The position numbers and the translations under genes were made by a program. This document shows, one piece after another, positions 11,572-18,435 of a stretch of 35,903 nucleotides of DNA (position 1 is the first letter of the stretch; each line of letters starts with the position of its first letter). Source of the DNA: an uncultured Methylophilaceae bacterium (GTDB taxonomy: Bacteria; Pseudomonadota; Gammaproteobacteria; Burkholderiales; Methylophilaceae); the NCBI GenBank assembly GCA_903953055.1, contig CAJBIA010000094.1, forward strand, positions 1-35,903, written 5' to 3'. The notes below the pieces were generated by a model. That model was not told the DNA's origin. It worked only from the letters and a program-made list of their open reading frames with translations, and did no database searches.

Positions 11572-12408
11572 TTATGACGACGACTCTTCTTCATCCTCGC
11601 GCGCCCAGAACATTCGGTCCGGGATATATTGGCCCATCCCTGGGCGGAAGCCGGCTTTTAGTGTTTGCCAAGTGTATTCTTGTGCTTCAAGAATAGCCTC
11701 TTCCATGCTCAATCCATGGGCAATGCAAGCGGCAATGGCAGAGGTGAGTGTGCAACCAGAGCCATGATAGCTTCCTGGGAGGCGCTCCCAATTATAAGCT
11801 TTGATTAGACCGCTTTCTCCATAAAGCGTATTTACAACATCATGCGAACGTTCATGAGTGCCAGTGATTAAAACGTACTCACATCCTATATCTAATAATC
11901 GTTTAGCGCTCTCGTCTAGCGAAGCGTTCTCTGCTTCATCTGAGTCGTCATTATAAAAAGCCAAACGTCGAGCTTCTATACTGTTCGGGGTAATCAAAGT
12001 TGCTTGCGGAAAGAGTAAGTCAATCATTGCGGCTTGTACTTCATCATTCGCGAGTTCATCGCCACGCCCAGAGGAGAGTATTGGGTCAATAAGCAGAGGT
12101 GTGTCAGGGTAATCAGCCATGATTTCTGCTATGACAGCGACGTTTTCTACACTTCCTACCATGCCAATTTTGAAAGCCATCACTTGCATATCTTCTAGAA
12201 TTGTTCGCGCTTGTTCGTTAATCCAATCGGCGTCAAAAAACATGACGTTTTCTACGCCAACTGTATCTTGCACAGTAATGCCAGTTACAACTGAAAGGGG
12301 GTGGCAGCCGATGCTTGCGAAAGTCAAAATATCTGCTTGTAATCCTGCTCCGCTACTTGGGTCTGTGGCGGCGAAAGTCATTACTGAAGGAGGCATGAGG
12401 TTTTTCAT
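11572..12408 (-). CDS. thiD: Hydroxymethylpyrimidine / phosphomethylpyrimidine kinase
   Basis: ThiD is a ribokinase-fold enzyme that phosphorylates HMP and then HMP-P to the diphosphate used by ThiE. The ATG at 12408 gives 278 residues; a GTG at 12435 would add nine. Characteristic segments are AATDPSSGAGLQADI near residue 14, where the family usually has GxDPSGGAGIQAD, then GITVQDTVGV, FKIGMVGS, IDPILSSGRGD, TLITPNSIEA, and the anion-hole/catalytic motif GSGCTLTSAIAA near 220. The C-terminus is unusually acidic and ends in serines (REDEEESSS). No Shine-Dalgarno sequence is evident and no TPP riboswitch consensus is seen upstream. A tRNA-Gly gene lies 110 nt upstream on the same strand. Confidence 0.94.
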   Translation of the reverse strand: MKNLMPPSVMTFAATDPSSGAGLQADILTFASIGCHPLSVVTGITVQDTVGVENVMFFDADWINEQARTILEDMQVMAFKIGMVGSVENVAVIAEIMADYPDTPLLIDPILSSGRGDELANDEVQAAMIDLLFPQATLITPNSIEARRLAFYNDDSDEAENASLDESAKRLLDIGCEYVLITGTHERSHDVVNTLYGESGLIKAYNWERLPGSYHGSGCTLTSAIAACIAHGLSMEEAILEAQEYTWQTLKAGFRPGMGQYIPDRMFWAREDEEESSS

Positions 12409-12518
12409 GGTGTGTAATTTAGGCGTAGAACGCACGTAAAACTTAATATCGTATTCTAACTTAAAACAGGATATTCAATTTAAGAAAGGCTTATTTTCAA
12501 ATTGATTGAAAAAGGATT

Positions 12519-12592
12519 TGGAGCGGGTGACGGGAATCGAACCCGCGTATCGAGCTTGGGAAGCTAGCGTTCTACCATTGAACTACACCCGC
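12519..12592 (-). tRNA. glyU: tRNA-Gly (anticodon CCC), CCA encoded
   Basis: Reading the minus strand, a 74-nt cloverleaf: acceptor GCGGGTG pairs with CACCCGC, D arm GTTC/GAAC, anticodon loop TTCCCAA (anticodon CCC), T arm with TTCGATT loop, discriminator T, then encoded CCA (12521-12519). It reads the GGG glycine codon and resembles Escherichia coli glyU. One oddity is a T–C mismatch at the second pair of the anticodon stem (CTAGC against GCTCG). It has a promoter immediately upstream. Confidence 0.95.
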
Positions 12593-12608
12593 ATGATGCG
12601 AGACCCCT

Positions 12609-12638
12609 ATTCTACGCAAGCCAGCTTGTTCCATGCAA
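12609..12638 (-). promoter_or_regulatory. Promoter of the tRNA-Gly gene
   Basis: Minus-strand TTGCAT (12638-12633) and TAGAAT (12614-12609) with an 18-nt spacer; predicted start about 10 nt before the mature tRNA 5' end. As no strong terminator follows the tRNA, this promoter could also serve thiD–thiE–hemL. Confidence 0.55.
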
Positions 12639-12805
12639 ATGCTATTCCTAAAAACTTTATTCTTTGCTTTAAGTCATTCAAAAATGGCCGACAGCGAAGC
12701 ATTGATTGGGTTTGCCAAATGGTGTGCAACCTACGTAAAATAGGTCCATTAATTATTGAAAATATGGTCCGTTTTTCTTTCGGACACTTTCGGGCACATA
12801 TCCAA

Positions 12806-13012
12806 TTGATTCAAATTACAATTAACGGAAATCCTAGAACTTTTGAAGTAGACTCGATGACGATTGGCGCATTGGTTGAGAAGCTCGGCCTTGTCGGAAA
12901 GCGTTTAGCAATTGAATGTAACGGTGAAATTGTGCCTAAAAGCACGTTTGCTGAAGTGGCTCTGCAAAATGGGGATAGATTAGAAATTGTTGGTGCAGTT
13001 GGTGGTGGTTAA
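12806..13012 (+). CDS. thiS: Sulfur-carrier protein ThiS
   Basis: ThiS is a small ubiquitin-fold protein whose C-terminal glycine is turned into a thiocarboxylate that donates sulfur to the thiamine thiazole ring on ThiG. The frame ends in the required GAVGGG. I choose the TTG at 12806, giving 68 residues that open with IQITINGN, as ThiS proteins usually begin. The only nearby in-frame ATG (12764) would add 14 unconserved residues, and neither has a clear Shine-Dalgarno sequence. The frame stays open back to 12506, but that extension crosses the tRNA on the other strand and is not coding. thiG follows after 8 nt, a standard pair. Confidence 0.9.
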   Translation: MIQITINGNPRTFEVDSMTIGALVEKLGLVGKRLAIECNGEIVPKSTFAEVALQNGDRLEIVGAVGGG

Positions 13013-13020
13013 AGGCAAAA

Positions 13021-13800
13021 ATGAATACTTTAAATATTGCAGGTAAATCTTATAAATCTCGCTTGCTGGTTGGAACAGGTAAGTACAAAGACTTCACAGA
13101 AACGCGAGCTGCCATTGATGCGAGTGGCGCAGAAATTGTGACGGTTGCAATCCGTCGCACCAATATTGGCCAAAATGCTGGCGAACCCTCTTTGCTTGAA
13201 TATTTACCGCCTGAGGAGTTTACTTATTTGCCTAATACCGCCGGCTGTTATTCTGCCGATGATGCAGTGCGGACTTTGCGTTTAGCGCGTGAATTATTAG
13301 ATGGGCATCGATTGGTAAAGCTTGAAGTCCTTGGGGATCCAAACACCTTATATCCAAATGTGATTGAAACAATTAAAGCGGCTGAAGTTTTAGTTAAAGA
13401 TGGATTTGATGTCATGGTTTATACCTCAGATGATCCTATCATCGCTAAGCAACTAGAAGAGATCGGCTGTTGTGCAGTGATGCCACTTGCGTCACTGATT
13501 GGCTCTGGCATGGGTATTTTAAATCCTTGGAATCTTCAAATTATTATTGAGAATGCTAAAGTGCCTGTGCTAGTTGATGCGGGGGTTGGTACCGCTTCCG
13601 ATGCAGCGATTGCCATGGAGCTTGGTTGTGAAGGCATTCTCATGAACACTGCAATTGCAGGTGCAAATAATCCTATTTTAATGGCATCAGCGATGAAGAA
13701 AGCTGTTGAGGCAGGCCGTGAAGCTTTCCTAGCCGGAAGAATGGCTAAAAAACTATATTCAGCGACACCGAGTTCACCTACTTCTGGTTTGATTTCCTAG
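13021..13800 (+). CDS. thiG: Thiazole synthase
   Basis: ThiG makes the thiazole phosphate half of thiamine from 1-deoxy-xylulose 5-phosphate, dehydroglycine and ThiS thiocarboxylate. The 259 residues form a TIM barrel: [10 protein letters not shown] near the N-terminus, [23 protein letters not shown], the Schiff-base lysine at K100 in [41 protein letters not shown] and [11 protein letters not shown] at the phosphate site. An AAAGG ribosome-binding site precedes the ATG. It follows thiS by 8 nt, and apaG starts 6 nt after its stop. The dehydroglycine-forming enzyme (ThiO or ThiH) is not in this window. Confidence 0.97.
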   Translation: MNTLNIAGKSYKSRLLVGTGKYKDFTETRAAIDASGAEIVTVAIRRTNIGQNAGEPSLLEYLPPEEFTYLPNTAGCYSADDAVRTLRLARELLDGHRLVKLEVLGDPNTLYPNVIETIKAAEVLVKDGFDVMVYTSDDPIIAKQLEEIGCCAVMPLASLIGSGMGILNPWNLQIIIENAKVPVLVDAGVGTASDAAIAMELGCEGILMNTAIAGANNPILMASAMKKAVEAGREAFLAGRMAKKLYSATPSSPTSGLIS

Positions 13801-13806
13801 GCTTGC

Positions 13807-14190
13807 ATGACATCTGATAAACACTATGAATGTTTGGTTACTGTAAAAACAGAATTTTTACCTGATCAATCTGATGTTCAAGCTGGCCGTTATGCTTTTT
13901 CATATCACGTTACGATTACAAACACCGGTAGTGTTGCCGCTCAGTTAATAAGCCGTCATTGGGTCATTACTGATGCTGAAAAGCAAGTTCAAGAGGTTCG
14001 TGGTTTGGGCGTTGTTGGGGAGCAGCCCTTGCTCCAGCCAGCGGCATTTTTTGAATATACGAGTGGTACAGTTTTAAATACAGCCGTGGGTACGATGCAT
14101 GGCAGTTATCAATTTACTGCTGTGGATGGGACGCAATTTGATGTGTCCATTCCTTCTTTTACTTTATCTATGCCCAGGGTTTTGCATTGA
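13807..14190 (+). CDS. apaG: ApaG (Co2+/Mg2+ efflux-associated) protein
   Basis: A 127-residue protein that is a single fibronectin-type-III-like beta-sandwich of the ApaG family. Recognisable segments are YAFSYHVTITNTG (25-40), LISRHWVITDAEKQVQEVRGLGVVGEQP (residues 46-73) with its glycine-rich turn, FEYTSGT, and MHGSYQF near 98. ApaG was linked to divalent-cation efflux by genetics in enterobacteria; its molecular role remains unclear. The stop TGA overlaps the ATG of mltA by one base, so the two are probably translationally coupled. No strong ribosome-binding site is seen. Here it lies between thiamine and cell-wall genes, with no functional link evident. Confidence 0.94.
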   Translation: MTSDKHYECLVTVKTEFLPDQSDVQAGRYAFSYHVTITNTGSVAAQLISRHWVITDAEKQVQEVRGLGVVGEQPLLQPAAFFEYTSGTVLNTAVGTMHGSYQFTAVDGTQFDVSIPSFTLSMPRVLH

Positions 14191-15443
14191 TGCGCTATAA
14201 AAAATTGATGCGTTTTTTGTTTTTGTTTTCATGCTTTTTGCTGCTTAACGCTTGTGCAAAAATTCAAGTCAAGCCAACTCAGACAGCAATTTCGACGCCT
14301 CCCCCAGTATGCACTTGCCCATCCGTCGCTTTGCCGCCACCTGAACCTTCTAAGCCCGCGGAACTAAAACCTGAAATAGCCAAAGTGCCAGACTACGGCT
14401 TGTTAAAACCAGCAGATTGGCAAGACTTAGAAGCACTTTCTAAAGACGATGTCACTAAAGCGTGGCCAGCATGGCAACTTGGATGTGCTGTTTTAAAAGT
14501 AAAACCTGCCTGGCAGGCCGTATGTAATGAAGCGGACAAATTGAATAATCCTTCTTCAATGGCGATTGTCGATTATTTTAAAAAGAACTTTGCCGTATAT
14601 CGTACCTCGAATTTAGATGGTTCAACTTCGGGTTTGATTACTGGATATTACGAACCAGTCATTGAGGGGAGTCGCAATAAAAACGATAAATATCGCTTCC
14701 CGGTTTATGCCCGTCCAGATGATTTAATTACCGTTGAGTTGGCGAGCATTTATCCTGAGCTTGCAAATAAAAGGGTGCGTGGGCGTGTTGTTGGTACGAA
14801 ATTAATTCCTTATTACAACCGTAGTGAGATTGAAGCAGACACTTCGCCGCTTCAAGGTAGAGAATTTCTTTGGGTGGATGACCAAATTGATTTGTTCTTT
14901 TTGCAGATTCAAGGATCGGGGATGGTGCATCTTGAGAATGGTGAAAAGATGCACATTGGATATGCTGATCAGAATGGCCAGGCTTATCAATCTATTGGGC
15001 GTTTGTTAATTGATAAAGGTGAATTAACGGCAGATAAAGCCTCCATGCAGGGCATTAAAGATTGGGCACGAAATAATACTGGTAAGTTACGGGAGCTATT
15101 AAATGCTAATCCAAGTTATGTGTTTTTCCGTGAATTACCACCAGGTTTGCCTGGTCCAATAGGTGCATTAGGTTCTCCAATATTGGCGGAGCGCGTGGTG
15201 GCGATTGATCCTCGTTTTGTGCCACTGGGGGCGCCAATTTTCATGTCAACCAATTTACCTAATTCTAATAAACCATTAAATCGATTGATGATGGCGCAAG
15301 ACACTGGGGGTGCAATTAAAGGCGGTGTTCGTGCAGATTTTTTTTGGGGATCAGGGCCAGATGCAGGGAAGATGGCTGGATCGATGAAACAATCGGGAAG
15401 GATTTGGGTGTTGTTACCCAAGGATTTCCCTTTGCCTAAGTAA
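14190..15443 (+). CDS. mltA: Membrane-bound lytic murein transglycosylase A
   Basis: MltA cleaves peptidoglycan glycan strands, forming 1,6-anhydro-muramyl ends, and is an outer-membrane lipoprotein facing the periplasm. The 417-residue protein has a short basic N-terminus, a hydrophobic segment and a lipobox LNAC with Cys22 as the lipid-bearing residue, then a proline-rich linker (about 30-60). The MltA insert domain includes TGYYEPVIEGSR near 150. The C-terminal 3D double-psi barrel has the AQDTGGAIKG and RADFFWG motifs with the catalytic aspartate. The start ATG overlaps the apaG stop (TGATG); a TTG one codon earlier is less likely. A shared terminator lies just downstream. Confidence 0.96.
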   Translation: MRYKKLMRFLFLFSCFLLLNACAKIQVKPTQTAISTPPPVCTCPSVALPPPEPSKPAELKPEIAKVPDYGLLKPADWQDLEALSKDDVTKAWPAWQLGCAVLKVKPAWQAVCNEADKLNNPSSMAIVDYFKKNFAVYRTSNLDGSTSGLITGYYEPVIEGSRNKNDKYRFPVYARPDDLITVELASIYPELANKRVRGRVVGTKLIPYYNRSEIEADTSPLQGREFLWVDDQIDLFFLQIQGSGMVHLENGEKMHIGYADQNGQAYQSIGRLLIDKGELTADKASMQGIKDWARNNTGKLRELLNANPSYVFFRELPPGLPGPIGALGSPILAERVVAIDPRFVPLGAPIFMSTNLPNSNKPLNRLMMAQDTGGAIKGGVRADFFWGSGPDAGKMAGSMKQSGRIWVLLPKDFPLPK

Positions 15444-15467
15444 AGTAAGTCTTGAATAAAAGACAAT

Positions 15468-15495
15468 AAAAAAGGGAGCCAAGGCTCCCTTTTTT
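15468..15495. terminator. Bidirectional terminator between mltA and pqqA
   Basis: Inverted repeat with GGGAGC and GCTCCC arms, an A run on one side and a T run on the other, so it can end both the plus-strand mltA transcript and the minus-strand pqqA transcript. It makes pqqA a single-gene unit. Confidence 0.88.
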
Positions 15496-15508
15496 GAATC
15501 TTTAAAAA

Positions 15509-15580
15509 TTACTTGTTCATTACGTACATAGTAACTTCAAAGCCAAAACGCATTTCAGTAGCAGCTGGTTTAGTCCACAT
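15509..15580 (-). CDS. pqqA: Coenzyme PQQ precursor peptide PqqA
   Basis: A 23-codon gene. The peptide begins [10 protein letters not shown] and contains EVTMY, matching the PqqA pattern E-x3-Y: Glu15 and Tyr19 are the residues cross-linked by the radical-SAM enzyme PqqE (with PqqD) and processed to pyrroloquinoline quinone. Its length equals that of the classical Klebsiella peptide. A strong AGGAG ribosome-binding site lies 8 nt before the ATG. The terminator 14 nt past the stop shows that pqqB-E do not follow, so this copy is monocistronic. Its upstream neighbour on the same strand is ntrC, with a hairpin between. Whether it is the only pqqA or an extra copy cannot be told from this window. 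I see no convincing promoter hexamers. Confidence 0.93.
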   Translation of the reverse strand: MWTKPAATEMRFGFEVTMYVMNK

Positions 15581-15685
15581 AGTAATTCTCCTAATATTAT
15601 TTTGATTCGCTTAGTCTTAGTGACTTAACGTATGGATGAATATTACGCTTCTTTAAAAACTAAGCACTACCCGTAGTCATTAAAG

Positions 15686-15710
15686 ATGCCTAATGATTTT
15701 CATTAGGCAT
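15686..15710 (-). terminator. Hairpin after ntrC, upstream of pqqA
   Basis: Perfect 10-bp inverted repeat (ATGCCTAATG / CATTAGGCAT) with a 5-nt loop, starting 10 nt past the ntrC stop. The T run on the minus strand is poor (CTTTAAT), so it may be a leaky terminator or a transcript-stabilising 3' hairpin that lets some ntrBC transcripts reach pqqA. Confidence 0.5.
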
Positions 15711-15719
15711 CACAGGGAG

Positions 15720-17108
15720 TTATTCATCAATATCGAGTTCTTGAATTTTGCGTGTTAGGGTATTTCGACCCATACCAAGCTGTGTGGCCGCTTCAATTCT
15801 TCTGCCACCAGTATGCTGTAGGGCTTTTGTAATAAGAATTTTTTCAAATTCATTAGCGCGTGTTTCGAGAATATTTTGTTCGCCTCGATTTAATGCACCA
15901 GCAACCTCAGCCGCTAATGCATCTTGCCATGAAGCTTCATTGACTGATCTAGCAGAGTCTTCTTTCAGCTCGGGTGGTAAGTCTGCCACGTCAATATTCT
16001 GGCCTGGCGCCATGACGGTTAACCAATGGCATACATTTTCAAGTTGGCGAACGTTGCCGCTCCAATTTAAGCTTGATAAGTATTTCAATGCAGCCACAGT
16101 TGGTTGTTTTGGATCTACGTTGAGCTCATTGGCGCTGTGTTGTAAAAAATGCTTCACTAACAAAGGGATGTCTTCAGAGCGTTCTCTTAGTGCTGGTAGG
16201 CGAAGACGAATCACATTTAAACGATGGAATAAATCTTCACGAAATAGACCCGCTTTGACTCTATCTTCAAGGTCTTGATGGGTAGCCGCAATAATCCGGA
16301 CATTGACTTTAACGGGCTGGTGGCCGCCTACACGATAAAACTGCCCATCGGAAAGTACGCGTAATAGGCGTGTTTGTAGTTCAGCAGGCATGTCGCCAAT
16401 TTCATCTAAAAATAAGGTACCGCCGTCAGCTTGTTCAAAACGACCTCGTCTGGCGGCCTGAGCCCCAGTAAACGCACCACGCTCATGGCCAAATAATTCT
16501 GATTCCAATAAATCTTTCGGAATGGCGGCAGTATTAATTGCGATAAATGGCTTATCCGCACGTGGGCTATGGCGATGTAATGCGCTTGCGACTAGCTCCT
16601 TACCGGTACCAGATTCGCCATTAATTAAGACAGTCGCGTGTGAGCGACTTAATCGGCCTATGGCCCGAAAAACTTCTTGCATAGAGGCTGCTTGGCCAAT
16701 AATTTCAGGGGTTTCTTCAACAATTGAAGTATCACTGGTTTTGTATTGACTTTCTTCTACCGCGCGGCGAATGACTTCAATTGCCTGGTCAACGTCAAAG
16801 GGCTTTGCTAGATATTCAAAAGCGCCACCTTGAAATGCCGCAACGGCACTTTCTAGATCAGAATAAGCGGTCATGATGATCACGGGAACATCTGGCAAGC
16901 GTTGTTTGATGACCTGTAAAAAGTCTAAGCCTGAGCCATTCGGCATCCGAATATCACTGACGATCACTTGTGGTGTTTCATCTTCAAGGGCGTTTAATGC
17001 TTCTGGTGTGGATGAGAATGTTTTAAATTCCATTTCTGTCCGAGCCAATGCTTTTTCAAATACCCAGCGTATTGATTTGTCGTCGTCGATAATCCAAATT
17101 GGTTTCAT
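15720..17108 (-). CDS. ntrC: Nitrogen regulation response regulator NtrC (GlnG)
   Basis: NtrC is a sigma-54-dependent activator that, when phosphorylated by NtrB under nitrogen shortage, drives glnA and other nitrogen genes. The 462 residues are in the order receiver, AAA+ and helix-turn-helix. The receiver has the acidic pocket IIDDD, phospho-acceptor D52 in VSDIRMP and K102 in AKPF. The AAA+ domain has Walker A GESGTGKE (164-171), the sigma-54 contact loop GAFTGA (211-216), and Walker B LFLDE (232-236). The C-terminal Fis-type DNA-binding domain covers about 415-460 (AATQLGMGRNTLTRKI). It lies 35 nt after ntrB. A sigma-54 promoter before ntrB and an NtrC-like site before glnA fit autoregulation and control of its neighbours. 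Confidence 0.97.
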   Translation of the reverse strand: MKPIWIIDDDKSIRWVFEKALARTEMEFKTFSSTPEALNALEDETPQVIVSDIRMPNGSGLDFLQVIKQRLPDVPVIIMTAYSDLESAVAAFQGGAFEYLAKPFDVDQAIEVIRRAVEESQYKTSDTSIVEETPEIIGQAASMQEVFRAIGRLSRSHATVLINGESGTGKELVASALHRHSPRADKPFIAINTAAIPKDLLESELFGHERGAFTGAQAARRGRFEQADGGTLFLDEIGDMPAELQTRLLRVLSDGQFYRVGGHQPVKVNVRIIAATHQDLEDRVKAGLFREDLFHRLNVIRLRLPALRERSEDIPLLVKHFLQHSANELNVDPKQPTVAALKYLSSLNWSGNVRQLENVCHWLTVMAPGQNIDVADLPPELKEDSARSVNEASWQDALAAEVAGALNRGEQNILETRANEFEKILITKALQHTGGRRIEAATQLGMGRNTLTRKIQELDIDE

Positions 17109-17143
17109 GGGGGCACCTATTAATTAATATCTATTCTTAATGA

Positions 17144-18259
17144 CTATTGTTTTACTTCAAAACCTTTGATTACAGAGGCTTCAATTGGAAGCAAAATCGT
17201 AAAACAGGTTTGACCTGGTTCGCTATCACATTCAATCATTCCGTGGTGCTGTGTAATAAAGGTTTGGGCAAGCGTTAATCCTAATCCTGAACCGCCTTCT
17301 CGCCCCGAAACTAGAGGGAAGAAAATGCGTTCACGGATATTGGCTGGGATGCCTGGACCGTTATCGATAATTTGCAATTTAATTGCCACTCGATAGCGTT
17401 TTTTAGCGAGCGTTACTTGTCGCTCAGCTCTGGTTCTTAAAATAATTTGGCAGTCTGTTTGGCCAACGGATTGCATGGCTTGCGCAGCGTTGCGTGCAAT
17501 ATTAAGCACGGCTTGGATGAGCTTTTCTCTGTCGCCGATGATCTCTGGAAGGCTGGTGTCATAATCGCGGCGCACCGTAATTTTGGGTGAATTTTTTGAA
17601 AAACCAGAAGGAGATTCAGCCAATAATAAACTTCTAACACGCTCTAGCACTTCATGAATATTGGTTGGTTCATATTTTGGTACGCGGTGTGGAACTAACA
17701 ATCTATCCATTAATAGCTGAAGTCGATCAGCCTCTTTAATAATGACTTGTGTATATTCCCTCAAACTGGCTTGCGGAAGTTCATGTTCAAGCAATTGCGC
17801 CGCGCCACGTAAACCACCAAGTGGATTACGAATTTCATGCGCTAAATTTCTTAACAATTCAGCGTTGGCTTGTTGTTGAACTAGCATCCGCTCTTCACGT
17901 GCTATCCGCAATTGCTGATCCATTTGCTGAAATTCAAGCATGAGGCAAATATCTTGTTGATCTACAGGCGTCACCGTGCAGGTGACTGCCAAAGAATTTT
18001 GCCTCGTCGCGGTGATTACAAACTCATGTTCACGGAATGGACTATTTGTACTAATCGCATTTTCAACAGCAGAAAGAAGAAGTTCGCAGCCAGGAAATAC
18101 CTGCGAAATTGTTGATCCATTAATTTTTTTAGCGCTAAATGCAAACAATATTTCTGCGCCAGGATTGGCATAGACCACATGGCGTGTTTTGTTGAGCAAA
18201 ATAACTGCTGTTGCAAGATGTTCAAGTCCCGCAAATGATGAAGGTATTTGTTGTTCCAT
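17144..18259 (-). CDS. ntrB: Nitrogen regulation sensor histidine kinase NtrB (GlnL)
   Basis: NtrB is the cytoplasmic kinase and phosphatase of NtrC, controlled by the PII protein. It has 371 residues and no membrane segment. A PAS domain covers about 8-110 (VVYANPGAEILF). The dimerisation/phosphotransfer domain has H141 in NLAHEIRNPLGGLRGAAQLL, the canonical NtrB H-box. The ATP-binding domain shows an N-box (LNIARNAAQAM), DNGPGIP and GSGLGL. The ATG at 18259 gives a PAS alignment of normal length. No Shine-Dalgarno sequence precedes it. A perfect sigma-54 promoter predicts transcription starting at or within a couple of bases of this ATG. ntrC follows after 35 nt. Confidence 0.97.
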   Translation of the reverse strand: MEQQIPSSFAGLEHLATAVILLNKTRHVVYANPGAEILFAFSAKKINGSTISQVFPGCELLLSAVENAISTNSPFREHEFVITATRQNSLAVTCTVTPVDQQDICLMLEFQQMDQQLRIAREERMLVQQQANAELLRNLAHEIRNPLGGLRGAAQLLEHELPQASLREYTQVIIKEADRLQLLMDRLLVPHRVPKYEPTNIHEVLERVRSLLLAESPSGFSKNSPKITVRRDYDTSLPEIIGDREKLIQAVLNIARNAAQAMQSVGQTDCQIILRTRAERQVTLAKKRYRVAIKLQIIDNGPGIPANIRERIFFPLVSGREGGSGLGLTLAQTFITQHHGMIECDSEPGQTCFTILLPIEASVIKGFEVKQ

Positions 18260-18269
18260 ATTTAACTAT

Positions 18270-18286
18270 AAGCAACCTGCGTGCCA
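18270..18286 (-). promoter_or_regulatory. Sigma-54 (-24/-12) promoter of ntrBC
   Basis: On the minus strand TGGCACGCAGGTTGCTT matches the consensus YTGGCACG-N4-TTGCW at every conserved position, with GG and GC exactly 11 nt apart and a C before the TGG. The -12 C is at 18272, so +1 is expected near 18260, next to the ntrB ATG at 18259. Confidence 0.75.
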
Positions 18287-18384
18287 GAATGAAATGGCAA
18301 TACCCCTATTGTGCGCTTAAATTCCTGCTGAGGATGCTATTAATATCGCTATATTAGTAAATTGCTAATGAGTTTGCTAGGCAT

Positions 18385-18414
18385 AAAAAAAGGCGGGTTA
18401 CCCCGCCTTTTTTT
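18385..18414. terminator. Terminator after glnA
   Basis: GGCGGG / CCCGCC stem with a 4-nt loop flanked by seven A and seven T. It lies about 20 nt past the glnA stop and isolates glnA from ntrBC, so the three genes do not form one simple operon. The sequence can act in both directions. Confidence 0.9.
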
Positions 18415-18435
18415 AGGTGCTGATTTAAAAACGCA

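Noticed and set aside
12494-12512. AT-rich hairpin (TTTTCAA / TTGAAAA) after the tRNA as a terminator
   Set aside because: The stem is entirely weak pairs apart from one C–G and it lacks a proper U run on the minus strand, so it is not a credible terminator.
12506-12805. N-terminal extension of the thiS frame by about 100 residues from an ATG at 12506
   Set aside because: It crosses the tRNA-Gly gene on the opposite strand, has no resemblance to ThiS, and the conserved protein begins at 12806.
12409-12805. TPP riboswitch upstream of thiD or thiS
   Set aside because: The conserved CTGAGA and pyrophosphate-helix sequences are not visible on either strand in these gaps.
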